From positions 1 through 64,000 of the forward strand of contig NW_020312115.1 in NCBI RefSeq assembly GCF_002999335.1: 64,000 nucleotides of DNA, written 5' to 3'. The notes under the pieces are model-generated. The model was not told the DNA's origin. It did not search any database and worked only from the letters and a program-made list of their open reading frames with translations. The position numbers and the translations under genes were made by a program. Positions 34,001-44,920 of this stretch are shown piece by piece; the first letter of the stretch is position 1; each line of letters begins with the position of its first letter. Source of the stretch: Cyclospora cayetanensis. Its lineage: Eukaryota > Apicomplexa > Conoidasida > Eucoccidiorida > Eimeriidae.

Positions 34001-35832
34001 ATGCCGGTTGTGCGAACTCCTGGAGAGCTCTTAGGTTCTGCCTCGGCCTTCAGCCCCGGCGAGGGCGTCTACCAGAAAGGGGGCGACCTCAGGGCCTCAG
34101 CTGTAGGCATCGAGAAAGTCTCTCCTCCGCCGAACAACAGGGTAAGACGATGCGCCTATTGAAATCTATCGCAAAGGACCCAGGGGGAATGCCGCTTTTC
34201 CGGGCGACTCGCAAGGCTGTACGCGGGCGAAGGCCTTAACTGTCTTTTCGCTCGGGAGGGGTCCAGTGTATCTGCACCGCATGTGGCCTTTCTGTGCCCT
34301 GAAATCGGTGTCCTTCGCCTGTCTCTAGTAGCAGTTTAAGGGGGGGCTTTGCGAAGCGCCGATCCCATTGGCAGAAACCGAGGTGCTCCCTCATGTGGCA
34401 GGCACCTCAGGAAAGCCTCCCCCCACCGCCTGTGCGTTCAAAGGCGTTTCGAGGTGGCCTCCCCCTCCTGCGCTCATTTATCTGCAAGACCCTCCTTGTG
34501 CAAGGATGTGGCTGCTCTTTAGATTTGATTCAGGCGTCCATGAGGTCTGGCATCTCCTGGCTCTCGTACTTCCAATGGGGCCCCGTGTTTGTCCCTGATG
34601 ACCTTCTCCTGTCCCTGAGTCTTCTGGTATGCAAACTTCGAGTCATGCCGTTGCGCTTTCAGGGTTTGCCAGTGCTGTCTATACTCCGCGCTGCGCAAAG
34701 TCGCGCGGCAGTCGCTCGCGTCGGCTCCTTGGTCTTGGGTCAGGTAAGCAGGGTACCCCACTCCACCCTTGGTGCAGACGTGCAGGACGCGGCCTGTTGC
34801 TGGTTCCAGCAAGCACAGCAGTGCTTTTAAAGGGGCTTTGTCTTCTGCACAACCTGAGGTAGTCACCGCGGAGGAGGCGCTTGGCTTTTAATATGCCTCT
34901 GGCTTCAAGGTTAGGGCGATGTTGCTCGAAGGTGACTGCGGTAAATCGAATGTTGGTCGAAGTGGCGGTGCTGGCCGTTGATGGGCATGTGCTCCCAGAA
35001 CCCTACAAAGGCGCAATCAGGTTAGGGCATGAGATTAGCTGTGGAGGGTCCCTTTTTTGCACGCTTTCACGGGTGTGGGGCTTTTAGTGGCGAAAGTGTT
35101 TGCACATCCCATTTTAAAGGCCTTGGAATCGACGCTTTGCTCTTCAGGGCGCAGGATGTGCGAGAGACTATTGTGGAGAACTTCGATATCGCCGAATGCT
35201 TCCAGCCCTCGGACGTCGTTCGAGCAGAAGTGGTCCTTCAGGCCCCCGATCATAGCCCTAAGTCGCGTTGTGCTCTAGATTAGACTAGGCGCAGCTGCTT
35301 CACATTTTTGCCACGCTCGTGGTTGCTGGCTCCCATTAAGACATGCCAAGGATTGATGTGGATGCGGGGTCCGGGGTTTGTGCGTACAGCTATCGGCGGA
35401 CGGGCGAGTGTATCTACTAGGCACTGCCGCTGACGACTTGGGCGTTTTGTGCGCGGACAGCAAAGCGGGGGGAGCCCTGCAGCCGGTATCGGCATTGCTC
35501 ATGCGGTGTAGCCTCACAGGGCAGCTAGAGAGAAGGTAAGGCTGCAACGCGCACATACCCTGTGCCTTAGAGGCCTTCACATGCCGTCCGAACCCGAATT
35601 CGTGAACTCCCAGCAAACACCAAAGCGTCAGTTGCCCAATCACGCTTACGCAGAGTAACTTTGTGAGTCCTAGTCACATGCCATGCCACATGCCGTCCTG
35701 TGAAGCCCCGGTTGGCTCAAAGCCTGAAGCCTTGGTGCAGCCGGCTACCTCCACAGGCACGAAGCTTAGCATGTAGCTGGTGCACATTCTGCTGCTGCTT
35801 TCAGAAAAGTGGCAAGGCCCCCTGGGGTCTAG
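34001..35832 (+). CDS. CSL4: Exosome subunit CSL4
   Basis: Six small exons, 34001-34141, 34663-34743, 34932-35020, 35148-35232, 35390-35535 and 35805-35832, join in phase to give 189 aa, close to the family length of about 195. The N-terminus MPVVRTPGELLG is followed by GEGVYQKGGDLRAS. Exon 2 gives LPVLSILRAAQSRAAVARVG. Exons 3-4 form the S1 domain: VTAVNRMLVEVAVLAVDG, YKGAIRAQDVRET and CFQPSDVVRAEV. Exon 5 continues YLLGTAADDLGV, and the last exon adds RKVARPPGV. CSL4 caps the RNA exosome and acts in nuclear and cytoplasmic 3'-to-5' RNA decay. The donor after exon 4 (GTCCTT at 35233) is weak; one codon earlier is possible. The longest exon is 146 bases, so the gene is easily missed by ORF searches. 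Confidence 0.88.
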
Positions 35833-36840
35833 GGCTTGGCGCGTCGTAGCAAGGTGGCTGATGAGTCTTAAGAAAATGCGTTTTCCGGCGACGGCCCGTA
35901 GCTGTTGCAGCTGCTGCCGCAGGAACAACGAGCCCCCAGGAACCTACTGCGGACACCACACCGTAGGAATCTTGCCGTGCGTGGAGCTTTGACTGGCACT
36001 GAGATTCTAGCTGTTCAATATTTTTTGGTTGACACCGATGAGCGATTCAAAGCCTGCCGAGGGCGCTGGAGCCTTGCAGCAGCAGCAACAGATACCGTTG
36101 CTGCAGTTGCCTTTGTGGATAGATAGAAGTGGGAACTGGGTCGTTTCACCGCAAAATCCTAGGCCACCCATCCCGCAGCGCCACAAAGGTTAGTAAGCAC
36201 CGCGGCAACCGCCGAAGGGTCTCCTTCTCCGCTTTCCGCCTTCCGTCGAAGGCCGTTTCTCCCCTGCTGTCTCTTAAGGCCAGGGATGCCCAATGTATCT
36301 CCTTCAAATAGACTCATTCTCCCCAAAACCCACTACAGCGCTTCCCGAGAGGGAAAGCCTTGACGCTTTCTCTCCTCGTTTTCTTCTGACTCGCTGTGGC
36401 GTCCCTCCCGCTTCCTTGCTTCTCTAATGTGTCTATCCCTCCAGCGGTCCTGTTGAGGGCCTGTCCCTTTACTCCTTGAAGGATGTTTCTCACTGCACTG
36501 TCATATGTCTCCTCGCCCCGTCGTTTGGTGTACCACGGGGTGCCTCTGGGGTCGCCTAGAGTTGCAAGTCTCATGCGAGTCTTTTGATGGGTTCAAGGGC
36601 CCTGAAAAAGCTGGCTAGTGACTAGATAGCATATCCTCACCCCCCGTCCCCATAGTTTAGACACCAACGAGGAGGTGCTCAAACAGGCTACTTCGAGTGT
36701 CCTCGTACAGGGATCTGCCGCCGAAGACGCAAACTACGCATAGAGGGGAACGTATAGGGGTAGAAATTACAAAGGTTCTTCTTACTACTTGAGTAGTGCC
36801 TTTCCAAAAGAACTAGTAAAAACTGACTACTGGTTTGGCT
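35833..36840. other. Intergenic, no supported gene
   Basis: Between the end of CSL4 and an LTR relic I see no exon with flanking splice sites. Some frames (for example 36314-36574, minus) are open but uncharacteristic. Confidence 0.45.
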
Positions 36841-37150
36841 TCTCGTGTATCTGTTTACAGTATGTATCTAGTGCAATACGATAAGAATCCATGCTGTGCT
36901 TGCCTGAGCTCTACAGGTTGCCACTATATCCAGCTAGCTTTGAATGCTCGCTGTGCTTGGAGGATGCAGGAACCCCCGTGCACCCTAGGTGTCTCTCTTT
37001 CTGTCTCTCTCTGTGTCTGTCTCTGTCTTTCTCCCTCCCTCTCTCTCTCCGCACATGCTGGAACCCTGATGGGTGACGGCATTGGGTGGGGGGCCGGTAA
37101 GAGTTTTTTCGAAGGAACGCTTAATGAATTTTCATCGAATAAAATAGGTT
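36840..37150 (+). repeat. Isolated LTR relic, plus orientation
   Basis: It shares ordered blocks with the LTRs near 55.4 and 51.9 kb: ccagctagctttgaatgctc, then cgtgcaccctaggtgtc (55.4 kb has cgtgcaccctagctgtc), then ggtaagag with ggaac. A TCTCTG microsatellite (about 36988-37055) has expanded inside it. Confidence 0.55.
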
Positions 37151-37404
37151 TTGGGGCTAAAAATGTGCCTCCCTCAGGAAATTCTAGTGGAGGGACACCA
37201 TTGAGAGGCTGTCCTCCGTTCATTGAAATGCTCACGCCTTCCGATTCCCCAGCTTTAGCTTAGAGCCCCTGCTTATGAAGTTGGAACAATATTTCGGTGC
37301 AAGCAGCTCACACCCTGTACGTCGTCCGGGGGCCAGCATACACCCGGGAACTATCGGGCTTAGAAGCGTACACCCCACACACCTCATTCGTGCAGCTATC
37401 CCTA

Positions 37405-37520
37405 CATTGTGGCAAACATGAACTACAAGAAACCACGCCATGCAGTTCATTTCGAGCCGAATGAGGTGCGACTCTGTCTACTCGCAGCAGTCAAAGTGTG
37501 GCCTAGCTCACTCAGAGGCG
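37405..37520 (+). pseudogene. Integrase C-terminal relic
   Basis: A short frame reads NYKKPRHAVHFEPNEVRLCL. It resembles the module after the integrase core of Ty3/gypsy elements, where a tyrosine, basic residues and F-x2-G-D/E-x-V-x-L occur. It sits about 300 bases after the LTR relic, so most of the element has been lost. Confidence 0.45.
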
Positions 37521-38217
37521 CGCGGTTGAGGACCTCCCCGCCTGGCAAGTGCAGCCTTGGATGGAATTTCTTGAGCTGCTTCAGAAACTGTAATCCATGA
37601 AGCTCTCACTAAAAAGACCTCCTCCCTCGGCCTCCCTACAGGCGACATGGAAAGGCAACTAAAATATCCGCCTGCTGCGTCAGTGTGTGCAGCCTGTTCA
37701 AGGGCTTAAGGCATCGCAGATTTAATTGAACTGTCAGAATATAGCGCTTCGAGGCTTAGCCTTCAGAACATTTGGATTCGGATGCCACGTTTGAAGCCTG
37801 CACTAAAGCAAGTACACACGATGCACGGTGTACAGAAAACGTGTCAATCCCCATCTCCATACATGTATGATAACTTCCTCCCAAGACGCATTCTTAGCCT
37901 ACAAACAAATAGCTTCATACTAAGCCCTAGATCTAGAAGATTTTCAGCGCCGGCAGCTCGTCCACTGCTATCCCTCCATCAGCATGCATCACGGGCCCCG
38001 AAGGGTCTTCTTGGGGGCCCCTGGGGGCCCCTGTCCCCCTTTCACTTGCGTTGAATTCAGCAAAACACATTTGCTCAGTGAAACTGCTGACGAATCCACC
38101 AGGTAGCAGCTTCTGGGGTCTTGTTCACCCTCCTCCGCGTAGTGCCCGGTAGTGCTGGTGAGGGCCCTTCGAGTCACGCCTTCCCCTTTTCCATTGCGCC
38201 TCTTCCAGGGGGACCCC
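37521..38217. other. Upstream flank of the RRM/SR gene
   Basis: No exon is supported. GGGGCCCC palindromes at about 38015-38030 mark the return to gene-rich composition. The acceptor TCTTCCAG at 38201-38208 suggests a 5' leader intron ends here. Confidence 0.4.
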
Positions 38218-39452
38218 ATGGGGCACCACAGAACAGATCAGGAGGCTGCGGCATCCCGCCGCACAACTTGGGGGGCCCCCAGCCTCCTTGGTCAGGCGCT
38301 AGCTGCTGCCAGGGGAGACGGCCCATCCGGCTCTGACGCAGGGGGGGGCCCCTCCCGGCGGGTTATTTCACACAGGAGGCGCTCGCGTTCGCGTTCTCGG
38401 TCAAGAGAGTACCACTCATCCAGGATTTCCAGGAGGGTGCAAAGAGAAGGAGCGGGGGCTTGGGGGGCCCGTGGGGGCCCCGCGGCGGGGCTGCCCAATG
38501 CGGCAGCTCGTCGTCACGTGCGAACCTGGTTGGCTGAGCCTCGGACTGCTTCTGCACTGAGAGGCCCTCGTGACTACATTGAAGGCTCGTTGAGGGCCCC
38601 CCTGTCCAGGAGGAATGGGGAAGGGAAGGAGGAATTGTGGAGTCACGACATGTTTGAAGGGGGGGAGCAGGAGGCGGCCTCTTCTGTCTTTGTCAGGGGC
38701 CTCCCAACTGACATTACGCGTCAAGAGCTAACGGCTAATTTCTCAAAGTGTGGAAAGGTCGTCTCAGTCAGAGTAAGCCAAATCCACCCTATATGAATTG
38801 CGACTTTCTGAATCGCAAATCCTAAAATAAATCGCCATCAGCGCCGCCGTCCCGCGCCTTGAAGTTTGCCGAGGTGCGCACATGAGGGGAACGGGCAACA
38901 AGCGCTGGGTAGATGTGAGGGGCGTAGGAGCAGCTCTAGGGGCTTGGGGTTTAGGTTTTGCGGTTGTAGGTGGATGCGCGGGGCCGCACGGGCACGGCAG
39001 AAGTGTCGTTCGCTCAAAAAGGCGCAGCCGAAATTGCGGCCAAAACCTTCCACGGGGTGTATGTACACTTGAAAAGAGGAAGGGAAAAATTCTGCCTGAA
39101 AGTGGCGGTAGTGGACAAAGCGCAACAACCTGAAGCCGTTGAAGAGATAGAAGAAGATGAAATACCCCGTAAGTAGCAAAACACGGCATACTCCCGTCCT
39201 TAGGAGCCCTGAAGCTAAGAGATGTGGGTCTGGGGGGAGCCTTGTGGAGGGGAAGCGTCTATTTCAGAAACCCTTTCGTAGCGGGCCACCCAGGGAAACA
39301 CAGGGGCAGACCGATAGCTCGGCAAATATACAGCCAGGCCTCCTCCCACAAGGGGACTTGCGTCGGTTTCGCCCTCTCCTTCTCATCATAGCTGCACACT
39401 GAACTTGGTCTTAGAACTTGTACCAAGTAAACGGGCCGAAGCAGAGCATTGA
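38218..39452 (+). CDS. RRM-domain SR-type RNA-binding protein
   Basis: Exons 38218-38772, 38970-39168 and 39415-39452 join in phase (0, then 1), with GTAAGC and GTAAGT donors, giving 263 aa. An Arg/Ser stretch (RRRSRSRSRSRE) lies near residues 52-63. One RRM near 155-225 begins SVFVRGLPTDITRQEL (RNP2). After the intron it continues VDARGRTGTAEVSFAQKGAA, in which GTAEVSF is the RNP1 position with one aromatic. The tail is Glu-rich. The fold and the GTAEV block recall ALY/REF export adaptors; a splicing or mRNA-export role in the nucleus is likely but not proven. ATG 38218 follows a good acceptor at 38208, so the 5' end may lie in an upstream exon. GGGGCCCC palindromes in exon 1 encode GPP/GGP runs. 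Confidence 0.72.
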
Positions 39453-40057
39453 AGGAGCGCTGGACGCTTCTGTGGGACAGGAGGGGCAACACCAGCCAAA
39501 ATTGTGGGTTAGAAACAAACCAATTCAGCGGCTAACCGAAGAAACAATATCCCACTATCTCTGGTTTGTGCTGCAGCAGACACTCCTGCGCGCTTTGTCG
39601 TCCTTAAGGGCCCTGGGGGTAGTCCCTCCTCAAGATCCTTCCGGAAGGAGGGTGTGCCCTTGGGGCGCCTCGCAGCAGATGCGCAGCCGGTTTCGATCTT
39701 TGACAGGCTCACGTGAGCCTCTTTGTTCTTAGGGCTTTACAGAGCGGACTCCCATTTCGTTTGCTCAACTCTTCCTTAGACCCAGGAGCTAGGCTTTGCG
39801 TTCTGGCAGTGCGTCAGTGAAGGGGCTGAAGTATTGCAGGACTCCCCATCTGCAGAGGCAGCAGCAACCAGGACCCCCAAATTACCCTGCAGTGCATATC
39901 ATTAGCGCGACGCTTGACTTCTTTGCGCTCTCTGTCGGCGTTTGGGGCCTATGGCTAACACACCCGAAACACACACTTTCAAGTGAACCGGCCAGCTCAT
40001 CGATCTGTGTGCTGCTTGTGCTGAGGGCCTTCCCCCAGCGGCAGCAGAGAATCAGGC
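39453..40057. other. Intergenic between convergent RRM and ARMT1-like genes
   Basis: This gap between the 3' ends of two genes shows no exon. The open frame 39418-39732 is the continuation of the last RRM exon in another frame and is probably 3' UTR. Confidence 0.5.
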
Positions 40058-42656
40058 TCACTTTCCGTTAGTCATCCATTTGGGATCTGTGGCTTCAGCG
40101 GCATCGGTTTTCTCCCTCCTCATTCCGCAACTGCAGCGAAGCAAAGCCGCACGCGCTCTTCCCACACCGCACTCTTCCTACACACCACCCCTTTTGTAGC
40201 TACAGGAGCAGAAATGGCCGCCCCCACCGACAGCAACAAGAATTACCCAAGTTCAGCCTTGAGGAGGCGCAATGCCAGGACGCGGGTGCAGCAGTAGGCA
40301 GCGACCGATGCAAATGGAGTGTCAGTACGCCAAGCCCTGTCTCCTGTATCCATTTTACGAGCACACACAACCCAGAAGTACCGGTTTTTTGGTGACAGAA
40401 AGGCAGCAGCCCCTCCCCACGGATGTGGCTCTTGCCACCTAGGTGGCTGCCTCTGGGCACATGTTATTCGTTACTACCCATAGAGACACACACACACCCA
40501 CACCCACTTTCCTTTGCCCATAGCCTGCCTTCCCTATGGGCCGCCACGCCTCTCCAGGGGCACGACTGCCCCCATCCGCATAGCACAAAATCTGGGGCCT
40601 TTCACCCCGCCCCTTCCTCCCCTCCCCCCAGCTGTGCCGCCCCCCTCCTCCATTAGCGGGCTCCCTCGCCAAAATTCCCTGGTGCATAGTTCCTAAGGGA
40701 GCCCTTTGTTCTTGTGTGCATAAGTATGGGCGAGGGCTTGTGCATTTTGGGCTGGCCGCCTGACCTATTAGCCTCCTGTAGTTCATGTCGCCCTTGAGAA
40801 TAATAAGCGCCGCCTCTTTTTCCCACAACGATACAATGGGCTTCGGAGCTCTCCGTAATTCAAGAGGGGAGCAACAAAAGAACGAAGCAGACACAATAAG
40901 TACACCCGCAACAAGCCACTCCCTTAGTAAGGCGCCCCAACGGGACAAGTTCACGTCCTGTAGCACAAACAGCAAGCTTTTCAAACACCAATTCTTAACA
41001 TTTGATACAGCACAGAAGGATAGTTGCCTCGTAAGGAACTCAGAAAGCGCTTTCGAGGGCGACAGGATATTCAGGGATCCGGACTTGGGAGGTGTGGCGG
41101 TCCATTCTACCTGTCCTTGGCTCTGCATCCACCTTATGGTCATCTCTAGATCGGGTTTTGTGACGTCAGAGACGTACGTGGGCTGCTGTTTGACGCAAAG
41201 CCTTATGCTTCGTGCAGCCCCCGTAAGGAGGAGGCAGCTACACAGCAGCAGGTCAGACAAAAGTTCCCCTCCTGCGTTATCGGTCCACAGGTGAACCACG
41301 CCGCTGCATCGGCTGCACTGGCTGTTGCTGCTGCAGCCGCAGTTCTTGCTTCTGTTACAAAGGTCCTCGAAGAATGCCTCAAAGTCATCCGCCAAGAGCC
41401 AAGAGTGCGGCCCTCCAAAAAATGTGCCTTCCTGTTCTCCGACGCTCTGTGGCTTCCCTCGCTCTTGGGCTGGTTCCCCTATCTCCTCGCAGAGTTTTGC
41501 GGGCCAAAGGGAAAGATCCCCTGCGTTACCCTCTAAAGACGCAAATACAGCTGATCGGATTTGGTGTTTATACAAAGCGGGAGAGGGCTTCGTGTTTCGG
41601 TCCTTGGTGTCTCCTCCACTGGGATGCTGTTGCAACAGAGCTGCTACCTGCTGCCCGTAGACGTCAGCTTTAGCAGCAGCAGCAGAAAGCCCTGCCATCT
41701 TCTGGTAGAGGAATGGGTCGTATAGAGTTCTAAAGAAATCAAATGCATGCAGTATACGCCTAAAGCACAAGTCACAACACAGTCCGCAAACGGCCAAACT
41801 GCGCCAACGGGTCTGCTCGTAGGAACCGTTAAACCATGGATTTCACACCGTGAGCAAAGTCTTAGCGACACTGAAGCCCCCAATCCACAACCTCCCTGCA
41901 GATCAGTGCTGTGCGCATATACGGAAGTGCTTTTGTTCGAGTCTACCTGTAGCAGTAGACTTCGGCTAGGATCCACGGAATTTTGCAAAGTGTAATATTC
42001 CTATCTAGGGCCTCCTTGAGCAACACTTTGTTCCACATTTGTATATCCCGTAGTTCACACTCGGAGCAGAAGCCACATGGAGGGCCCTCCGGAGAACCCC
42101 CGAGACAAGGGGCCTCAGGGGCACCCACCAGGGAAAAGGCTTCAAGGGACCCCTCAAAGGTTTCGAGGGGCCGCACTGCAGTCGTATCTGCTGCTCGCAT
42201 GTCCTGCTGTAGCAGCAGCAGTAGCTCCTTGCTACGGGGATGCTGATGCAAATATGCCTCATTTTCCTTCAGCACCCGGCCTATTATATCATCAGGTATG
42301 CGGTGAAATATGGAGTCTCTCGCCTAAAAGATCGACCAAGCAATAGTGTAGTGTGCAAATGCTACACGATAAGTCTAAAATCTTTGGCCTATAGTCGGCA
42401 TTTGGGGGTCTGGGAGCTGAGAGGCGATTGCAGGAGAGAGAATAAAGGCGAAGCTGGGGAGGTATGGCTAGGCGATAATGCTTACAAACGTGTTTGGAAC
42501 GTCGCTCGTTATCTGTGGAGGAAGTAGGGAGTCTGCAGGGACGGGTGGGAGGTCTCCTTCTGTAAAAACAAAGCAGTAATCTTGAGGGCCCCTCTTAAAC
42601 AGTCCTTTGAGGCTTGAGGGGCCCCCTATTGACTGGGCTTCTGCTTGCAGACGCAT
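40058..42656 (-). CDS. ARMT1: DUF89/ARMT1-type damage-control phosphatase or methyltransferase
   Basis: Exons 42486-42656, 41947-42323, 40765-41729, 40247-40343 and 40058-40130 join in phase (0, 2, 1, 2) to give 560 aa. The N-terminal helical part has PDDIIGRVLKENEAYL and IPWILAEVYCYR. The metal site DN (D333, N334 in LWTDNAGGELLSD), D371 in YVSDVTKPD and K495-G-D in ILKGDMNYRRL are all present. The C-terminus (LALRLLKAEL, then DPKWMTNGK) is also typical. The DUF89 family hydrolyses damaged sugar phosphates with Mn or Ni; the human member was also reported as a carboxyl methyltransferase. The catalytic residues suggest an active cytosolic enzyme. Exon 3 may contain short extra introns near 40850-41010, where the reading is less typical; an acceptor before DVNLSRWG is visible. 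An upstream ATG at 42725 is less likely. Confidence 0.85.
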
Positions 42657-44920
42657 GGGACCAGAGGAATGAGATAAGCACGTAATAAAAATAGAAACAA
42701 AGGGGGAGAAGGAATATATTGTCACGGCGTATATACACCTCTATATGGTGAATGAGTATGGTACCCAGCCAACGCGAGCGCAGGACCAGGGACAAATTTG
42801 AATAAGCAGCGCATGTGCTTAACCTCACCCAGAAGAAAAAGTCGAAGACTTTACTAGTGAATATAATATTTTAGGAAACTTGAACGGGCAAACCGAGAGG
42901 TGGTTCTTTTTATTAGAGTCGGGATGCACCCGATGGAGGTCCACGGTGCAGTGCGCACATCTTGTCGCCTGCTGAACAGATCATTATTAGGCTCTGATGA
43001 TAGCTTTCTTACAAGTTGAGGCTCATCATATTGGGCGTTATTTCCTGGTGGCCGCTCACCACTACTGTACCACTACTTGCGGTAATAGTCGGGGGAGCTT
43101 TGACATACGGAAAAATGGACGGTGTACTATCTCCAAACAGAGGCCTAGCTAACAATATTTTGCCTCTTGGCTGCTACCCTCGCTAACACATGAGTAGCTG
43201 CTTGTCATTCCCGCAGCTGCGGGAGCAATTTAATGCAATGCCTTTCGCCTTCTACTAGAACTTACGTAGCTTAGTTCTACGAAAGCAGCCCTTTACCTTA
43301 CTGCGCGTATGAAATTAAGGCTTCAAGCACCAAAGGACGGCAAACAATGAAAAGTCTCAGAGCAAATAACACCGTTTGGGGATACAAAGAACGAGGTCTA
43401 ATGCCCCCCTGACTAAGAACTGGACCGAACTAATTTACATGCACACCAAATTGCATGGACGCCCCAGATAAATGCAGGACGACAGACACCTAGGCTGCTT
43501 CAACATTGCATTCTGCATCAAGTGGGAGGAGATCATATCTTATAGGAATTTAGAGCATTCTAAGTCGCTATTGTGGTACATGCTTTACACTTTCAGTACC
43601 TAGCTAGCTCCAACCTTTAATGGCAGCAACTCCAACCTGTTGCGTTGAAGTGCCTCTGGCTTTTCCTGCTGTCAAGCAATGCACTGTTCCAGGCTAGCTT
43701 TCCAGAAGCCCAGTCAGTAGCCTGCATAGGCCATCTGACGTCTGCCTTTTCCTGCGTAGCATGGGGTTGCGATTTGCGGTGTATAGGCAGCAGGACCGTC
43801 AGCCAGCCAAGAGTTTTCAGCTGCCCAGCAAAATAAAAGACATTGCAATAGGTCTGAGGTGCCTGTACATATGGCCACCTCTCAAACCGAAGGGGTGCCG
43901 CACCTTGTCTTCACTCCAAAAGGGTGAGTGGAACATCGGGACAGTTTAGCCAGTATACCAGGCCCTGGCGTATCCACAGATGCAGGCGTGTATGCCTTCA
44001 ATTTTTGACCCCTTGCCACTGCCAGCAATACGCCGCGGCAGTGTTTTTCTAGCTATCAAAAATAGCTTTAGACCACCAAAAGGAAAGCAAAAGCGGACAC
44101 CACTGCAAGGACAGTCCCCGCAACTGGCGCAGTGGCTGAGCTGGTCGCTTTCTTGCCTATGCAACGCAGTCGCAAAACACAAAACCCTTTTACGGGCGTC
44201 CAAACACTACTTCGCCATGGAACAGAGAAGAACTAAACACCAAACTGCCTGCGTAGCTATGTGGCTACCGTGTAGAAAGAGACAGGAATGCGGAAGAGGG
44301 AGAAGAACGGGGACGTACCTTCAGCGCGGAGGGTCTCTGGAAAGCACATATCGCAAGCAGCACGGATGACAGTGAGGCAGTGTATCGCGCCTATATTCCT
44401 GTGAACTTTCTCTAATTTATCGCTAAGCAGCAGTTACAGCAATCGCAGCAGCGCCACAATCAGGGATACAACGGCTATCCCGTTGTCGCCCCTTCAGGAG
44501 AAGAGGGCCTCTTGCATACCTGTCAACTTGATATCTTGGTCCACATGGCGGCCTGCGCAGTGGAGGACAAGCAAAAAAATTGCCAAGCAAAGAAGTCTAC
44601 CCAGGATAGCTTACGACCAGGGGCCCTCGGTGGATAGCAGACACTCCGGACACGATGGTTTGGATAGGTAGGCACGAGGATAGTGCGAAATCCAGACACG
44701 CGAAAGAAAGGCGGAGCGGAAAGGCACGTAAGGGGGTCAGCTAGCTGAGGGGAGTAACCCGAAACGGACAAGACCAAGGGCAAATCTGCCGCCTGGATAC
44801 GAAGGGAGGGGCGCGGGGTTGGTGGAGAGCACAAGAAAAACACAGCAATGAGGAGGGAGATCCAATAGAGGGTGTTAGGGCATAGAAACAAGTGTGTATC
44901 GCAGAATAACTGCAAGGAGA
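42657..44920. other. Gene-poor stretch with retroelement fragment
   Basis: There is no supported gene between the ARMT1-like start and the end of the acidic secreted-protein gene. The only recognisable item is an integrase fragment at 43.4 kb, listed separately. Codon-like signals at 43980-44369 are not convincing. Confidence 0.5.
43400..43545 (+). pseudogene. Integrase core fragment
   Basis: With one stop, the frame reads LTKNWTELIYMHTKLHGRPR, then MQDDRHLGCFN, then FCIKWEE. It resembles the integrase block ELF-x-KLHG-x-P-x2-IVSDRD-x-F. No LTR was found next to it. Confidence 0.5.

Noticed and set aside
34393..34830. 145-codon plus-strand frame
   Set aside because: Only 81 bases of it (34663-34743) are a CSL4 exon; the rest is intron.
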